5,952 bases of DNA from Candidatus Dormiibacterota bacterium (GCA_019236085.1 JAFAJR010000081.1:1-5952), one strand, 5' to 3'; shown: positions 1 to 5,952, numbered from the stretch's first letter. Notes: generated by a model not told the origin, from the letters alone. Numbers and translations: made by a program.

Positions 1-1
1 C

Positions 2-481
2 GATCACGCGAAGCCACCTGTGCGCCCGGTGAAAGGACAGATCGTCCGATTGCGCGACCCATCCGATGCAGCATCAGCGCATGTGATCCGAGGTCTCGAC
101 GCCTACATCGTGGCGCGCGACAGCGGCGAGGTTGTTGTCGGCGCCACAGTAGAGGAGCGCGGCTTCGATGTCACCGTGACAGCCGGCGGCGTCTACGAGA
201 TGCTGCGCGACGCCAGAGAACTCGTGCCTGGAATCGAGGAGCTGGAGGTGGTGGAGGCGTCTGCCGGACTGCGCCCGGGCACGCCCGACAACGGTCCGTG
301 CATCGGTCCCACGGAGGTGGCCGGCCTGTTTACCGCCACCGGCCACCACCGCAACGGCATCCTGCTGTCGCCTGTGACCGCGGACGCGATTGTAGCGATG
401 ATCTGCGGCGAGCAGCCACGTGTGGACATGGCACCCTTCGGGCTGTCCAGGTTCGCGCTGCGCAGCGAGGTGCCGGTGTGA
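2..481 (+). CDS. thiO: Glycine oxidase ThiO, C-terminal part (5' end outside window)
   Basis: This is the last 159 residues of an FAD-dependent glycine oxidase. The frame is already open at base 2, so the GTG at 20 is an internal codon and not a start. ThiO oxidises glycine to dehydroglycine (iminoacetate), which supplies the C-N unit of the thiazole ring in aerobic bacteria. Visible family signatures are PVKGQ near the left edge, VVGATVEERGFD, GLRPGTPDNGP (bases 266-298) and the tail ATGHHRNGILLSP, which closes over the flavin and substrate. In characterised glycine oxidases the arginine of GLRPG contacts the substrate carboxylate. The family is usually about 370 residues, so the N-terminal GxGxxG dinucleotide-binding fold is missing only because the window begins late. 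The TGA stop (479-481) overlaps the GTG of thiS. Identification is firm because the next three genes are thiS, thiG and thiE. Confidence 0.93.
   Translation, partial: DHAKPPVRPVKGQIVRLRDPSDAASAHVIRGLDAYIVARDSGEVVVGATVEERGFDVTVTAGGVYEMLRDARELVPGIEELEVVEASAGLRPGTPDNGPCIGPTEVAGLFTATGHHRNGILLSPVTADAIVAMICGEQPRVDMAPFGLSRFALRSEVPV
467..471 (+). promoter_or_regulatory. Ribosome binding site of thiS
   Basis: GAGGT lies 6 bases before the GTG at 478, inside the end of thiO. It supports this GTG as the thiS start. An in-frame ATG at 298 would add about 60 residues unrelated to ThiS. Confidence 0.55.
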
Positions 482-681
482 ACGTGCAGGTGAACGGCGA
501 GGAGCGCCGTGTCATTGACAGCGCCACGGTGGACGACATCGTTCGGCTGCTCATGGTGCAGGACGCGCGCGGCATCGCTGTGGCGCGCAACAGCGAGATC
601 GTGCTGCGCGCCTCGTGGACGACCGTGCGCCTCGAGGAAGGTGACCACATCGAGGTGCTGCAGGCGGTGCAGGGCGGATGA
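478..681 (+). CDS. thiS: Sulfur carrier protein ThiS
   Basis: This is a 67-residue ubiquitin-like sulfur carrier of normal family length. It begins NVQVNGEERRV and ends in the obligatory Gly-Gly (AVQGG). The terminal glycine is adenylated by a ThiF/MoeB-type enzyme and converted to a thiocarboxylate, which delivers sulfur to ThiG in the cytoplasm. The beta-grasp pattern is clear: two N-terminal strands, a helix around DDIVRLLMV, then IAVARNSEIV and the final strand EGDHIEVLQAV. The GTG start at 478 is chosen because it gives a canonical N terminus, overlaps the thiO stop by 4 bases (GTGA) and has GAGGT 6 bases upstream. The TGA stop overlaps the thiG ATG. No thiF or sulfur-transfer gene is visible, so the activating enzyme must be encoded elsewhere. 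Confidence 0.95.
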   Translation: MNVQVNGEERRVIDSATVDDIVRLLMVQDARGIAVARNSEIVLRASWTTVRLEEGDHIEVLQAVQGG

Positions 682-1454
682 ACGACGACTCGCTTGTCAT
701 CGCCGGTGAGCGTTTCACGTCACGGCTCATCCTCGGAACCGGCGGCGCGCCGAGCCACGAGGTCTTGCAGCGTGCGATCACCGCGTCGGGTTGTGAGATC
801 GTGACAGTCGCGATGCGCCGCGTCACGCCGGACGGCGCAGGGTCTGTGCTCGACACGGTGGTGCGAGCGAGTTGCAGAGTGCTGCCGAACACCGCCGGCT
901 GCTACACAGCGCGAGACGCAGTCACCACAGCACGATTGGCTCGCGAGGCTCTGCAGACCAACTGGATCAAGCTGGAGGTTATAGCCGACGAGCGCACGCT
1001 CCTGCCCGACCCGATCGAGCTGGTGAGTGCCGCCGAACAACTGGTCGACGACGGGTTCGTCGTGCTCCCGTACACCAATGACGACCCCGTGCTCGCCGAG
1101 CGGTTGCAGCGCGTCGGCTGCGCTGCGGTGATGCCGCTGGGCTCGCCCATCGGCAGCGGCGCCGGCATCCGCAACCCGTACAACCTTCGCATCATCGTCG
1201 AGCGCGCCACCGTCCCGGTGGTGCTCGACGCCGGCATCGGCACAGCATCCGACGCTGCAATAGCCATGGAGCTGGGGTGCGCCGCGGTGCTTGCCGCCTC
1301 CGCGATCACGCGAGCCGAGGACCCGGAGCTGATGGCCGAGGCAGTGCGCCACGCCGTGATCGCCGGGCGTCTGGCTCACCGCGCCGGACGTATACCGCAG
1401 CGGACATACGCCGTTGAATCGACTCCATCGCAGGGGGTTGCGGACTTCCGGTGA
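678..1454 (+). CDS. thiG: Thiazole synthase ThiG
   Basis: This 258-residue protein has normal ThiG length and a (beta/alpha)8 barrel. It condenses deoxyxylulose 5-phosphate, dehydroglycine (from ThiO) and sulfur (from ThiS thiocarboxylate) into the thiazole phosphate carboxylate. It opens with the family signature SRLILGTGG (residues 15-23), followed by VTVAMRRV and LPNTAGCYTARDAV. Lys98 in NWIKLEV is the predicted Schiff-base lysine that binds the sugar phosphate. Later come VLPYTNDDP, VMPLGSPIGSG and the phosphate-binding segment VVLDAGIGTASDAA (181-194). The segment GCAAVLAAS has alanine where many homologues have aspartate (GCDAVL), a minor change. The ATG overlaps the thiS stop (ATGA) and the TGA overlaps the GTG of thiE. 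The tail GRIPQRTYAVESTP resembles thermoleophilian actinobacterial ThiG as I remember it. Confidence 0.97.
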   Translation: MNDDSLVIAGERFTSRLILGTGGAPSHEVLQRAITASGCEIVTVAMRRVTPDGAGSVLDTVVRASCRVLPNTAGCYTARDAVTTARLAREALQTNWIKLEVIADERTLLPDPIELVSAAEQLVDDGFVVLPYTNDDPVLAERLQRVGCAAVMPLGSPIGSGAGIRNPYNLRIIVERATVPVVLDAGIGTASDAAIAMELGCAAVLAASAITRAEDPELMAEAVRHAVIAGRLAHRAGRIPQRTYAVESTPSQGVADFR

Positions 1455-2098
1455 TCGGGACTTCGTCGAGGAGCGGCGCGCTGCAGCGAGCGCGTCTCTA
1501 CGTGGTGTGCGACGCGCGCGGCGGTGGCTCAGCGCTCGAGCGGTTTCTCGACGCGATCCTAGAAGCACGCGCGGGCATCGTGCAGCTCCGCGACAAACAG
1601 GCGGAGGCAGGCGATCTCCTGAAATGGGCCGAAACGTTTCGTCGCTGCGCGGACCGACACGATGCCCTCTTCATCGTCAATGATCGCCCTGATGTTGCGG
1701 TTGCCGCCGGTGCCGACGGCGTGCATCTGGGTCAGAACGATCTGCCTGCGCGCACAGCTCGAGCGCTGGTGGGTGAGGACATTCTGATCGGGTTGTCGAC
1801 GCACGACGCAGCTCAGTTCGACGCTGCGCCACCGGAAGCCGACTATCTGTGCGTCGGTCCCGTGCACGCAACGCCGACCAAGCCGGGGCGGCCGGCGATC
1901 GGGCTGGATGCGGTGCGACACGCGGCAGCAACTCCAGAAGCGCGGCCCTGGTTCGCCATCGGTGGGATCGACGCCGCCACGATCGAAGATGTGGCCGCGG
2001 CCGGGGCCACGCGAGTTGTGGTGGTGCGGGCCGTGACCGAGGCCGAAGATCCAGGAGCAGCCGCAGCGACGTTGCTCCGCTCGTTGCCCTCCGGCTGA
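1451..2098 (+). CDS. thiE: Thiamine-phosphate synthase ThiE
   Basis: This 215-residue TIM-barrel enzyme couples hydroxymethylpyrimidine diphosphate with the thiazole phosphate to form thiamine monophosphate and diphosphate. All hallmark motifs are present: IVQLRDK (43-49), VNDRPDVA (76-83), GADGVHLGQNDLP (87-99), IGLSTH (113-118), the diphosphate-binding VGPVHATPTK (135-144) and the phosphate loop FAIGGID (168-174). The GTG start overlaps the thiG stop by 4 bases, and no good Shine-Dalgarno sits close by: an AGGGGG run at 1432-1437 is 13 bases away. Translation probably depends on coupling to thiG. This is the last gene of the operon and meets a convergent VOC gene 37 bases later. Its length and motifs fit a standalone ThiE, not a ThiE-ThiD fusion. 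Confidence 0.96.
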   Translation: MIGTSSRSGALQRARLYVVCDARGGGSALERFLDAILEARAGIVQLRDKQAEAGDLLKWAETFRRCADRHDALFIVNDRPDVAVAAGADGVHLGQNDLPARTARALVGEDILIGLSTHDAAQFDAAPPEADYLCVGPVHATPTKPGRPAIGLDAVRHAAATPEARPWFAIGGIDAATIEDVAAAGATRVVVVRAVTEAEDPGAAAATLLRSLPSG

Positions 2099-2106
2099 CG
2101 ATCAGC
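2094..2106. terminator. Small hairpin at the thiE stop, weak terminator candidate
   Basis: GCTGA-CGA-TCAGC forms a perfect 5-bp stem with a 3-base loop, extendable by one G-U pair. It spans the thiE stop codon in the 37-base gap between convergent genes. No T-tract follows on either strand, so it is not a classical intrinsic terminator. Its symmetry means it could act on transcripts from either side. It may be chance. Confidence 0.2.
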
Positions 2107-2135
2107 TCGTAGGAGACGCAGCGACCTCTCCGCCG

Positions 2136-2555
2136 TCAGCTCTGTGACGCCGGGCCGATGTTGACCAGCCAGTTGACGCCGAAGCGGTCGACGAGCATGC
2201 CGAAGGTGTCGCCCCAGACCGCCTTCTGCAGGGGCATGGTCACATTGCCGCCCTCGGAGAGCTTGTCGAACCAGCCGGTCAGCAACGCCTCGTCGTCGCC
2301 GCTCAACGACATGCTGAAGTTGTTGCCGGGCGCGTAATGCATGCGCTCGGGCATGTCGGCGGCAAAGAACTCGATGCCGTTGTCTCCCTCGAGCGACGCG
2401 TGCATCACCAGGTCCTCCTCGCCCGGGTCCTGGGCCGCGTTCAACTCCTTGAACGTGCCGACGTTGAGCTTGCCGCCGAAGACGGACTGGTAGAACTCCA
2501 TAGCCTGGCGCGCGTTGTCACGGAAGTTCAAATACGGATGCAGCTTTGCACTCAT
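2136..2555 (-). CDS. VOC superfamily protein, PhnB/YjdN-like
   Basis: This is a 139-residue protein of the vicinal oxygen chelate (glyoxalase/bleomycin resistance) fold, in the branch often labelled PhnB-like or '3-demethylubiquinone-9 3-methyltransferase'. It starts LHPYLNFRDNARQAMEFY, a typical first strand and helix, and continues with FGGKLNVGTF, ASLEGDNGIEFFAADM and the terminal signature WGDTFGMLVDRFGVNWLVNI. The size matches the family (about 135-160 residues). No signal peptide or membrane segment is visible, so it should be cytoplasmic. The actual substrate cannot be read from sequence, and the family name does not imply methyltransferase or phosphonate activity. The ATG is well supported by AAGGAG 6 bases upstream. 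It is co-directional with the TreS-like gene 99 bases upstream but has no obvious metabolic link to it or to the thi genes. Confidence 0.88.
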   Translation of the reverse strand: MSAKLHPYLNFRDNARQAMEFYQSVFGGKLNVGTFKELNAAQDPGEEDLVMHASLEGDNGIEFFAADMPERMHYAPGNNFSMSLSGDDEALLTGWFDKLSEGGNVTMPLQKAVWGDTFGMLVDRFGVNWLVNIGPASQS

Positions 2556-2561
2556 CGCCTG

Positions 2562-2567
2562 CTCCTT
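2562..2567 (-). promoter_or_regulatory. Ribosome binding site of the VOC gene
   Basis: AAGGAG (read on the - strand) lies 6 bases before the ATG at 2555. It is the strongest Shine-Dalgarno site I see here and suggests independent, efficient translation of this gene. Confidence 0.75.
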
Positions 2568-2598
2568 GCCTGGACCGGATTGATGCGGTGCTCATTGT

Positions 2599-2630
2599 GC
2601 GGCGATGGGCCGCTCGGCTGCAGCCGCCGC
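2599..2630. terminator. GC-rich inverted repeats downstream of the TreS-like gene
   Basis: The 99-base spacer between the TreS-like stop and the VOC start contains overlapping inverted repeats. GCGGCG (2599-2604) can pair with CGCCGC (2625-2630), GCGGC (2599-2603) can alternatively pair with GCCGC (2609-2613), and CGGCTGCAGCCG (2615-2626) is a perfect 12-base palindrome. The position, just after the stop of the - strand gene, fits a 3' end or attenuating structure. No T-tract follows on the - strand, so intrinsic termination is doubtful. The palindrome could instead be a protein-binding site in front of the VOC gene. Confidence 0.3.
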
Positions 2631-2654
2631 GAGGGACGCCCGGCTAGCATCGGG

Positions 2655-4301
2655 TCAGGGGACGAACCGGAGCCGTATCCACCGGTAACCGTAGCCGTTG
2701 ATCGGCAAGGTCACGAGTGGCTGCGGCAACGCGCCGTAGTCATCGTCGGCGAAGGACTCCGAGGGCGCGTCCTCCGCTGTCAGCGCTCGTGTTACGTCCA
2801 CCGTGCGCGGAATGTCCGCGACGTTGTGCAGGAAGAGCATTGCGCCATGAGGGCCGGTGAACCGGTGCATGAGCACTGAGGGAATGCCTGTCTCGAGCAC
2901 GTCGCAGGATGAGTCCCCGATCTCAGGGCACTCACGCAGTGTCCGGAGCAGCCGAGACATCCAGAGGAGCAGCGATGACTCATCGCGCCGCTGCGCCGCG
3001 ACGTTGATCCTCCGGTAGTCGAAGTCGCCTTCAGCGATGACCGGCCGGATGAGGCGATCCGCAGGAGCGGTGGAGAAACCCGCGTTGATCGCGTCCGACC
3101 ACTGCATCGGCGTGCGTATCGCGTCCCGCTGCTTCAGCCGCAGGTCCTCGCCCATGCCGATCTCCTGCCCGTAGCGCAGAATCGGGGTTCCGGGCAGGGT
3201 GAACTGCAAGCTGTACGCCAGTTCCAGCCAGCGACGATCACCGCCCAGCATGGGCGCCAGCCGGCGCCGGATGCCACGACCATAGAGGCGCATCGACTCC
3301 TCAGGCGCGAACGCGGCGAAGACCTCGTCGCGTTCCTCGTCGGTGAGCTGGCTCAGATCCTCCTCATCGTGGTTGCGGATGAACGTCGCCCACTGTGCGT
3401 TCTCTGGCAGCTGCGGCGCCGTGTCCAGCGCCCAGACGATCGGCCGGACATCGCGCCGCGCGAGGGCAAGTGCGATGCGGGCGTTGAGCCTGAAATTGAA
3501 GAGCACGTGCAGCCGATCGTCGTTGTCGTGGCCGCTGCTGACGTAGCGAAGAATCTCGTCATCGGGGACGTTGGCCTCGGCAAGCACGATCGCGTCCCCT
3601 TGAGTCCACGAGAGCCAGCGGCGGATGTCGCGGAGGCGGTCGTAGTCTCGACTGGCGCTGCCGGTTCGCGGATCGGGGTGCTCGATGGAAAACGGCGCCG
3701 CGTCCATGCGGAACCCTGCGACGCCGAGGTGCAACCAGAACGTGACGATCCTCCGGATCTCATCCCATACCGCTGGGTTCGCGTGGTTGAGCGAGGGCTC
3801 GAAGTCGTAGAACCGGTGGAAGTACCAGGCCTTCGCGCGTCTGTCCTTGGTCCAGGTCCCGTGCTGCTCGCCGGGGAACGCTGCGCCCTCATCCTTATGC
3901 GCGGGCTCTTCGTCTGACCACACATACCAGTCGCGGAGTGACGAATCGCGGGATCGCCGCGACGCTTGGAACCACGGGTGCTGGTCGGAGGTGTGGTTGA
4001 TGACCAGGTCCAGCATCACGCGCAAGCCACGGTCATTCGCGGCATCGATGAGATCCACGAAGTCTCCCAAGGTGCCGAGCCTCGGATCGACCTGGTAGTA
4101 ATCGGTGACGTCGTACCCGTCATCCTTCCCTGGCGTCGGGTGAATCGGGTTCAGCCAGATGTACGTGGCCCCGAGACCGGCGATGTAGTCGAGCCGGCTG
4201 ATCAGGCCACGCAGATCGCCGACGCCGTCACCGTTGCTGTCCTGAAAGGCGTCGACCTCTACGCTGTAGATAACCGCCCGCTTGTACCAACGCTCCGCCA
4301 C
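2655..4301 (-). CDS. Trehalose synthase-like alpha-glucan enzyme (GH13)
   Basis: This is a GH13 enzyme, 548 residues from the GTG at 4301. Closest by motif is trehalose synthase (TreS, maltose alpha-D-glucosyltransferase), which interconverts maltose and trehalose. Numbered from GTG=1, it opens AERWYKRAVIYSVEV and has a Ca-site-like DSNGDGVGD (21-29), VINHTSDQHPWF (100-111), the nucleophile Asp200 in GFRMDAAPF, the acid/base Glu242 in LAEAN and the stabiliser Asp312 in IRNHDEED. TreS-like stretches follow: GIRRRLAPML, PGTPILRYGQEIGMG and RTPMQWS. The C terminus is a beta-sandwich with no maltokinase domain and no signal peptide, so it is cytoplasmic. The TreS element NCENLPETH after the nucleophile is replaced by unrelated residues, so specificity is uncertain; an alpha-glucosidase or transglucosidase is possible. 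GTG 4301 has GGAG 6 bases upstream. The ATG at 4385 adds 28 residues, lacks a ribosome site and would overlap the divergent gene. Confidence 0.88.
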   Translation of the reverse strand: MAERWYKRAVIYSVEVDAFQDSNGDGVGDLRGLISRLDYIAGLGATYIWLNPIHPTPGKDDGYDVTDYYQVDPRLGTLGDFVDLIDAANDRGLRVMLDLVINHTSDQHPWFQASRRSRDSSLRDWYVWSDEEPAHKDEGAAFPGEQHGTWTKDRRAKAWYFHRFYDFEPSLNHANPAVWDEIRRIVTFWLHLGVAGFRMDAAPFSIEHPDPRTGSASRDYDRLRDIRRWLSWTQGDAIVLAEANVPDDEILRYVSSGHDNDDRLHVLFNFRLNARIALALARRDVRPIVWALDTAPQLPENAQWATFIRNHDEEDLSQLTDEERDEVFAAFAPEESMRLYGRGIRRRLAPMLGGDRRWLELAYSLQFTLPGTPILRYGQEIGMGEDLRLKQRDAIRTPMQWSDAINAGFSTAPADRLIRPVIAEGDFDYRRINVAAQRRDESSLLLWMSRLLRTLRECPEIGDSSCDVLETGIPSVLMHRFTGPHGAMLFLHNVADIPRTVDVTRALTAEDAPSESFADDDYGALPQPLVTLPINGYGYRWIRLRFVP

Positions 4302-4337
4302 GGCACGCTCCAAAGTTGTCGGAAGTACTAGAGGAAC
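4302..4337. promoter_or_regulatory. Divergent intergenic region, TreS-like gene / debranching enzyme
   Basis: This 36-base gap holds the Shine-Dalgarno sites of both divergent genes: GGAG on the - strand at 4308-4311 and AGAGG on the + strand at 4330-4334. It is too short for two complete promoters, so at least part of each must lie inside the neighbour's 5' coding sequence. I found no convincing -35/-10 pair on either strand. Confidence 0.45.
4308..4311 (-). promoter_or_regulatory. Ribosome binding site supporting the GTG start at 4301
   Basis: GGAG on the - strand lies 6 bases before the GTG at 4301. No comparable site precedes the upstream in-frame ATG at 4385. This decides the start I prefer for the TreS-like gene. 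Confidence 0.55.
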
Positions 4338-5952
4338 ATGGTGGACCCTGGACCCATTCCGCGGCGCCCAAGCGAGACCCTCCATCCGGCCGGGCAGGAA
4401 TGGCTGGTGGCCAACGCGTTGGGCGGCTTCGCATCGTCAACTCTGGCCATGACGCCCACGCGTCGCTACCACGGCCTCCTCGTCGCCGCGGAAGGTGACC
4501 GGCGGACGGTGCTGCTGCAACGCCTTGACGAAGCACTGCTCAACGACGGCGGCGAGACGGCAATTGGAGGTGGCCCTGAAGCGGGCTCACGCGACATCCG
4601 CTTTCGCCTCGAGCTCGGCTTGCCCGTCTGGACTCTGAGCGCCGGATCGTGGGTGGTCGAGCGCCGCCTGTTCATGAAGCACCGGGCCAACGAAGTGCAG
4701 CTCCACTACCGGCTTGTCGCCGGCGCAGCCGCTCTGCGCCTCCGCTTGCGACCGTGGGTGCAGGTGCGCCGGCTCGACGACGACGTCAGCACCCACATCG
4801 AGCCGCCATCCGTGCAACACGAAGCAGACAGCCTGTGTTCACTGAACATTGGTGGGCGGCACACGCTGACGATGCGAGTCCATCCCCAGGCCGCCGGGTT
4901 TGCGGCCCAGGCGCGCCGGACGACCCAGCATTACCCCATGGAGGCAGCACGCGGTTACCCGTCAAACGGTGAGCTGTGGTCACCGGGATCGTTCGACGTC
5001 GTGCTCGAGCCTAGTAGCACCGTCGTATTCGGCGCCGCCCTGCAGTCGTCACCCGATCCTGCTCATGCGCTATTCGGTGCTGCGTACGAGGAGAGGCGCC
5101 GGCGGAAACGCTTGCTGGCGAAGGCTCCACGTGTGCGGCCGGACCTGGTGCTGGCCGCCGATCAGTTTCTGGTTGAAGCGCCGGGAAGCGAACGAGTGCA
5201 TGGGAGAGAAACAGCCGGCGTGATCGCCGGGTACCACTGGTTCGGGCGTTGGGGGCGTGACACGATGATCAGCCTCGATGGCCTCACGTTGCAGACGGGA
5301 CGCACAGACGAGGCCGCGTGCATCCTGCGTGAGTCGGTCCGGCACGTCCGGCGTGGCCTGATTCCGAACTTCTTCGCGGAGCAAGGCGAGCCCTTGTACC
5401 ACACCGCGGACGCCACACTGTGGCTGTTTCATGCAGTGCATCGCTTCCTTCAAGTCGGCGGCGACACCACGCTCATCACTGATGTGCTTCCTGTTTTGCG
5501 CGACATCGTCAAGTGGCACGTGGCAGGCACCGACTTCAACATCCGTATCGATCCGTCGGACGGTCTGCTGACACAGGGCGTCGAGAACCTGCCGCTCACG
5601 TGGATGGACGCGAAGGTAGGTGACTGGGTGGCGACGCCGCGTCGAGGCAAGGCTGTCGAGCTGCAGGCACTCTGGTACAACGCGGTGCGCCTCCTCTGCG
5701 GTTGGGAACGCGAATGGGGCGAAGCAGCCGCCGCTGACGACCTCGCGGATCATGCTGAGCACGCTCGGCGCTCTTTCAACCAGCGGTTCTGGAACGCTCG
5801 CGAGGGGCGGATGTTCGATGTGGTTGACGGCGACGACGGTGACGACGCCAGTTGCCGGCCGAACCAGCTGCTGACGTTGTCGCTCGAACACCCCATACTC
5901 GACGCAGCCCGATGGGAGGCCGTGCTGACGTCGGTTGAGGCGGAGCTGGTCA
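4338..5952 (+). CDS. Glycogen debranching enzyme (amylo-alpha-1,6-glucosidase type), 3' end outside window
   Basis: The frame is open from the ATG at 4338 to the window edge (538 codons) with no stop. It is a bacterial/archaeal-type glycogen debranching enzyme of the GH133 (GDE_C) family, which hydrolyses alpha-1,6 branch glucose in glycogen or limit dextrin. The N-terminal beta-rich domain (about 1-280) carries NALGGF (26-31) and TRRYHGLL (41-48). The (alpha/alpha)6 catalytic domain follows, with YHWFGRWGRDTMISLDGL (300-317), TADATLWLFHAV from 356, GVENLPLTWMDAKVGDW (414-430) and RPNQLLTLSL from 507. Glu416 and Asp424 in the latter conserved block are candidate active-site residues. Homologues usually have 650-720 residues, so roughly the last 110-180 are missing. 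AGAGG at 4330-4334 is only 3 bases from ATG 4338 but 6 from GTG 4341, so the true start may be one codon later. The gene is divergent from the TreS-like gene. Confidence 0.93.
   Translation, partial: MVDPGPIPRRPSETLHPAGQEWLVANALGGFASSTLAMTPTRRYHGLLVAAEGDRRTVLLQRLDEALLNDGGETAIGGGPEAGSRDIRFRLELGLPVWTLSAGSWVVERRLFMKHRANEVQLHYRLVAGAAALRLRLRPWVQVRRLDDDVSTHIEPPSVQHEADSLCSLNIGGRHTLTMRVHPQAAGFAAQARRTTQHYPMEAARGYPSNGELWSPGSFDVVLEPSSTVVFGAALQSSPDPAHALFGAAYEERRRRKRLLAKAPRVRPDLVLAADQFLVEAPGSERVHGRETAGVIAGYHWFGRWGRDTMISLDGLTLQTGRTDEAACILRESVRHVRRGLIPNFFAEQGEPLYHTADATLWLFHAVHRFLQVGGDTTLITDVLPVLRDIVKWHVAGTDFNIRIDPSDGLLTQGVENLPLTWMDAKVGDWVATPRRGKAVELQALWYNAVRLLCGWEREWGEAAAADDLADHAEHARRSFNQRFWNAREGRMFDVVDGDDGDDASCRPNQLLTLSLEHPILDAARWEAVLTSVEAELV
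4411..4422. promoter_or_regulatory. 12-base palindrome resembling a LacI-family operator
   Basis: CCAACGCGTTGG is a perfect palindrome with a central CG, as in many LacI-family operators. It lies inside the debranching enzyme gene, 110-121 bases upstream of the TreS-like GTG, where a promoter or operator for that gene could sit. The same bases encode the conserved residues of the ANALGG region, and a 12-base palindrome is expected about once or twice by chance in 6 kb. This is a weak candidate. Confidence 0.15.

Noticed and set aside
1..60. Possible promoter or riboswitch for the thi operon at the left edge
   Set aside because: The sequence is already inside the thiO coding frame, so any leader lies before the window.
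298..477. N-terminal extension of thiS to an ATG at 298
   Set aside because: It would overlap thiO by 180 bases and add low-complexity His/Arg residues unknown in ThiS. GTG 478 gives a canonical 67-residue protein.
720..1568. Long open frame of 282 codons on the - strand opposite thiG
   Set aside because: Composition is rich in Arg, His and Ala with no recognisable motif. It lies entirely opposite the well-supported thiG and the start of thiE, a usual by-product of high GC.
2337..2879. 180-codon + strand frame running across the VOC start, the spacer and the end of the TreS-like gene
   Set aside because: It is antisense to two recognisable genes over most of its length and has no motif. Its passage through the spacer looks accidental.
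3369..4331. Two + strand frames (3369-3917 and 3966-4331) opposite the TreS-like gene
   Set aside because: Both are Val/Asp/Arg-rich mirror translations of the GH13 coding strand, with no domain signature.
5826..5849. Short GAC-rich direct repeat in the debranching gene
   Set aside because: It encodes the acidic DGDDGDDA loop just before RPNQ, a common feature of this enzyme family, so it is codon repetition and not a separate element.
5070..5891. 273-codon open frame on the - strand opposite the debranching enzyme
   Set aside because: The + strand encodes conserved catalytic motifs across the same bases. The antisense translation shows no family signature and has no convincing ribosome site.

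Overview
This window is GC-rich bacterial chromosomal DNA, tightly packed with metabolic genes. Five genes are complete and two are cut by the window edges. I see no RNA gene, CRISPR array, insertion sequence, phage gene or toxin-antitoxin pair. The lineage looks actinobacterial. The ThiG tail (GRIPQRTYAVESTP) and the ThiE segment TKPGRPAIGLD resemble proteins I remember from Thermoleophilia/Solirubrobacterales. That placement comes from memory and was not searched, so treat it as tentative.

Region 1 (bases 2-2098, + strand) is a thiamine operon in the order thiO (3' part only), thiS, thiG, thiE. Each stop codon overlaps the next start by 4 bases (GTGA, ATGA, GTGA), so the genes are probably translationally coupled. 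ThiO makes dehydroglycine, ThiS carries the sulfur as a C-terminal thiocarboxylate, and ThiG builds the thiazole phosphate. ThiE joins the thiazole to the pyrimidine to give thiamine phosphate. The promoter, any TPP riboswitch and the N-terminal FAD-binding part of ThiO lie before the window.

Region 2 (2099-2654) holds one small VOC/PhnB-like gene on the - strand. It converges with thiE across 37 bases and has a strong Shine-Dalgarno site. A 99-base spacer rich in GC inverted repeats separates it from the next gene.

Region 3 (2655-5952) is an alpha-glucan module. A GH13 enzyme related to trehalose synthase (TreS) is on the - strand. A glycogen debranching enzyme (amylo-alpha-1,6-glucosidase type, GH133) is on the + strand and runs off the right edge. 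The two are divergent. With the starts I prefer they are only 36 bases apart, so their promoters must extend into each other's 5' coding sequence. Together they suggest turnover of glycogen or maltodextrin, possibly linked to trehalose/maltose.

Overall the window is mostly ordinary metabolism. The points most worth checking are the altered active-site loop of the TreS-like enzyme, the start assignments at the divergent junction, and a LacI-type palindrome beside it.
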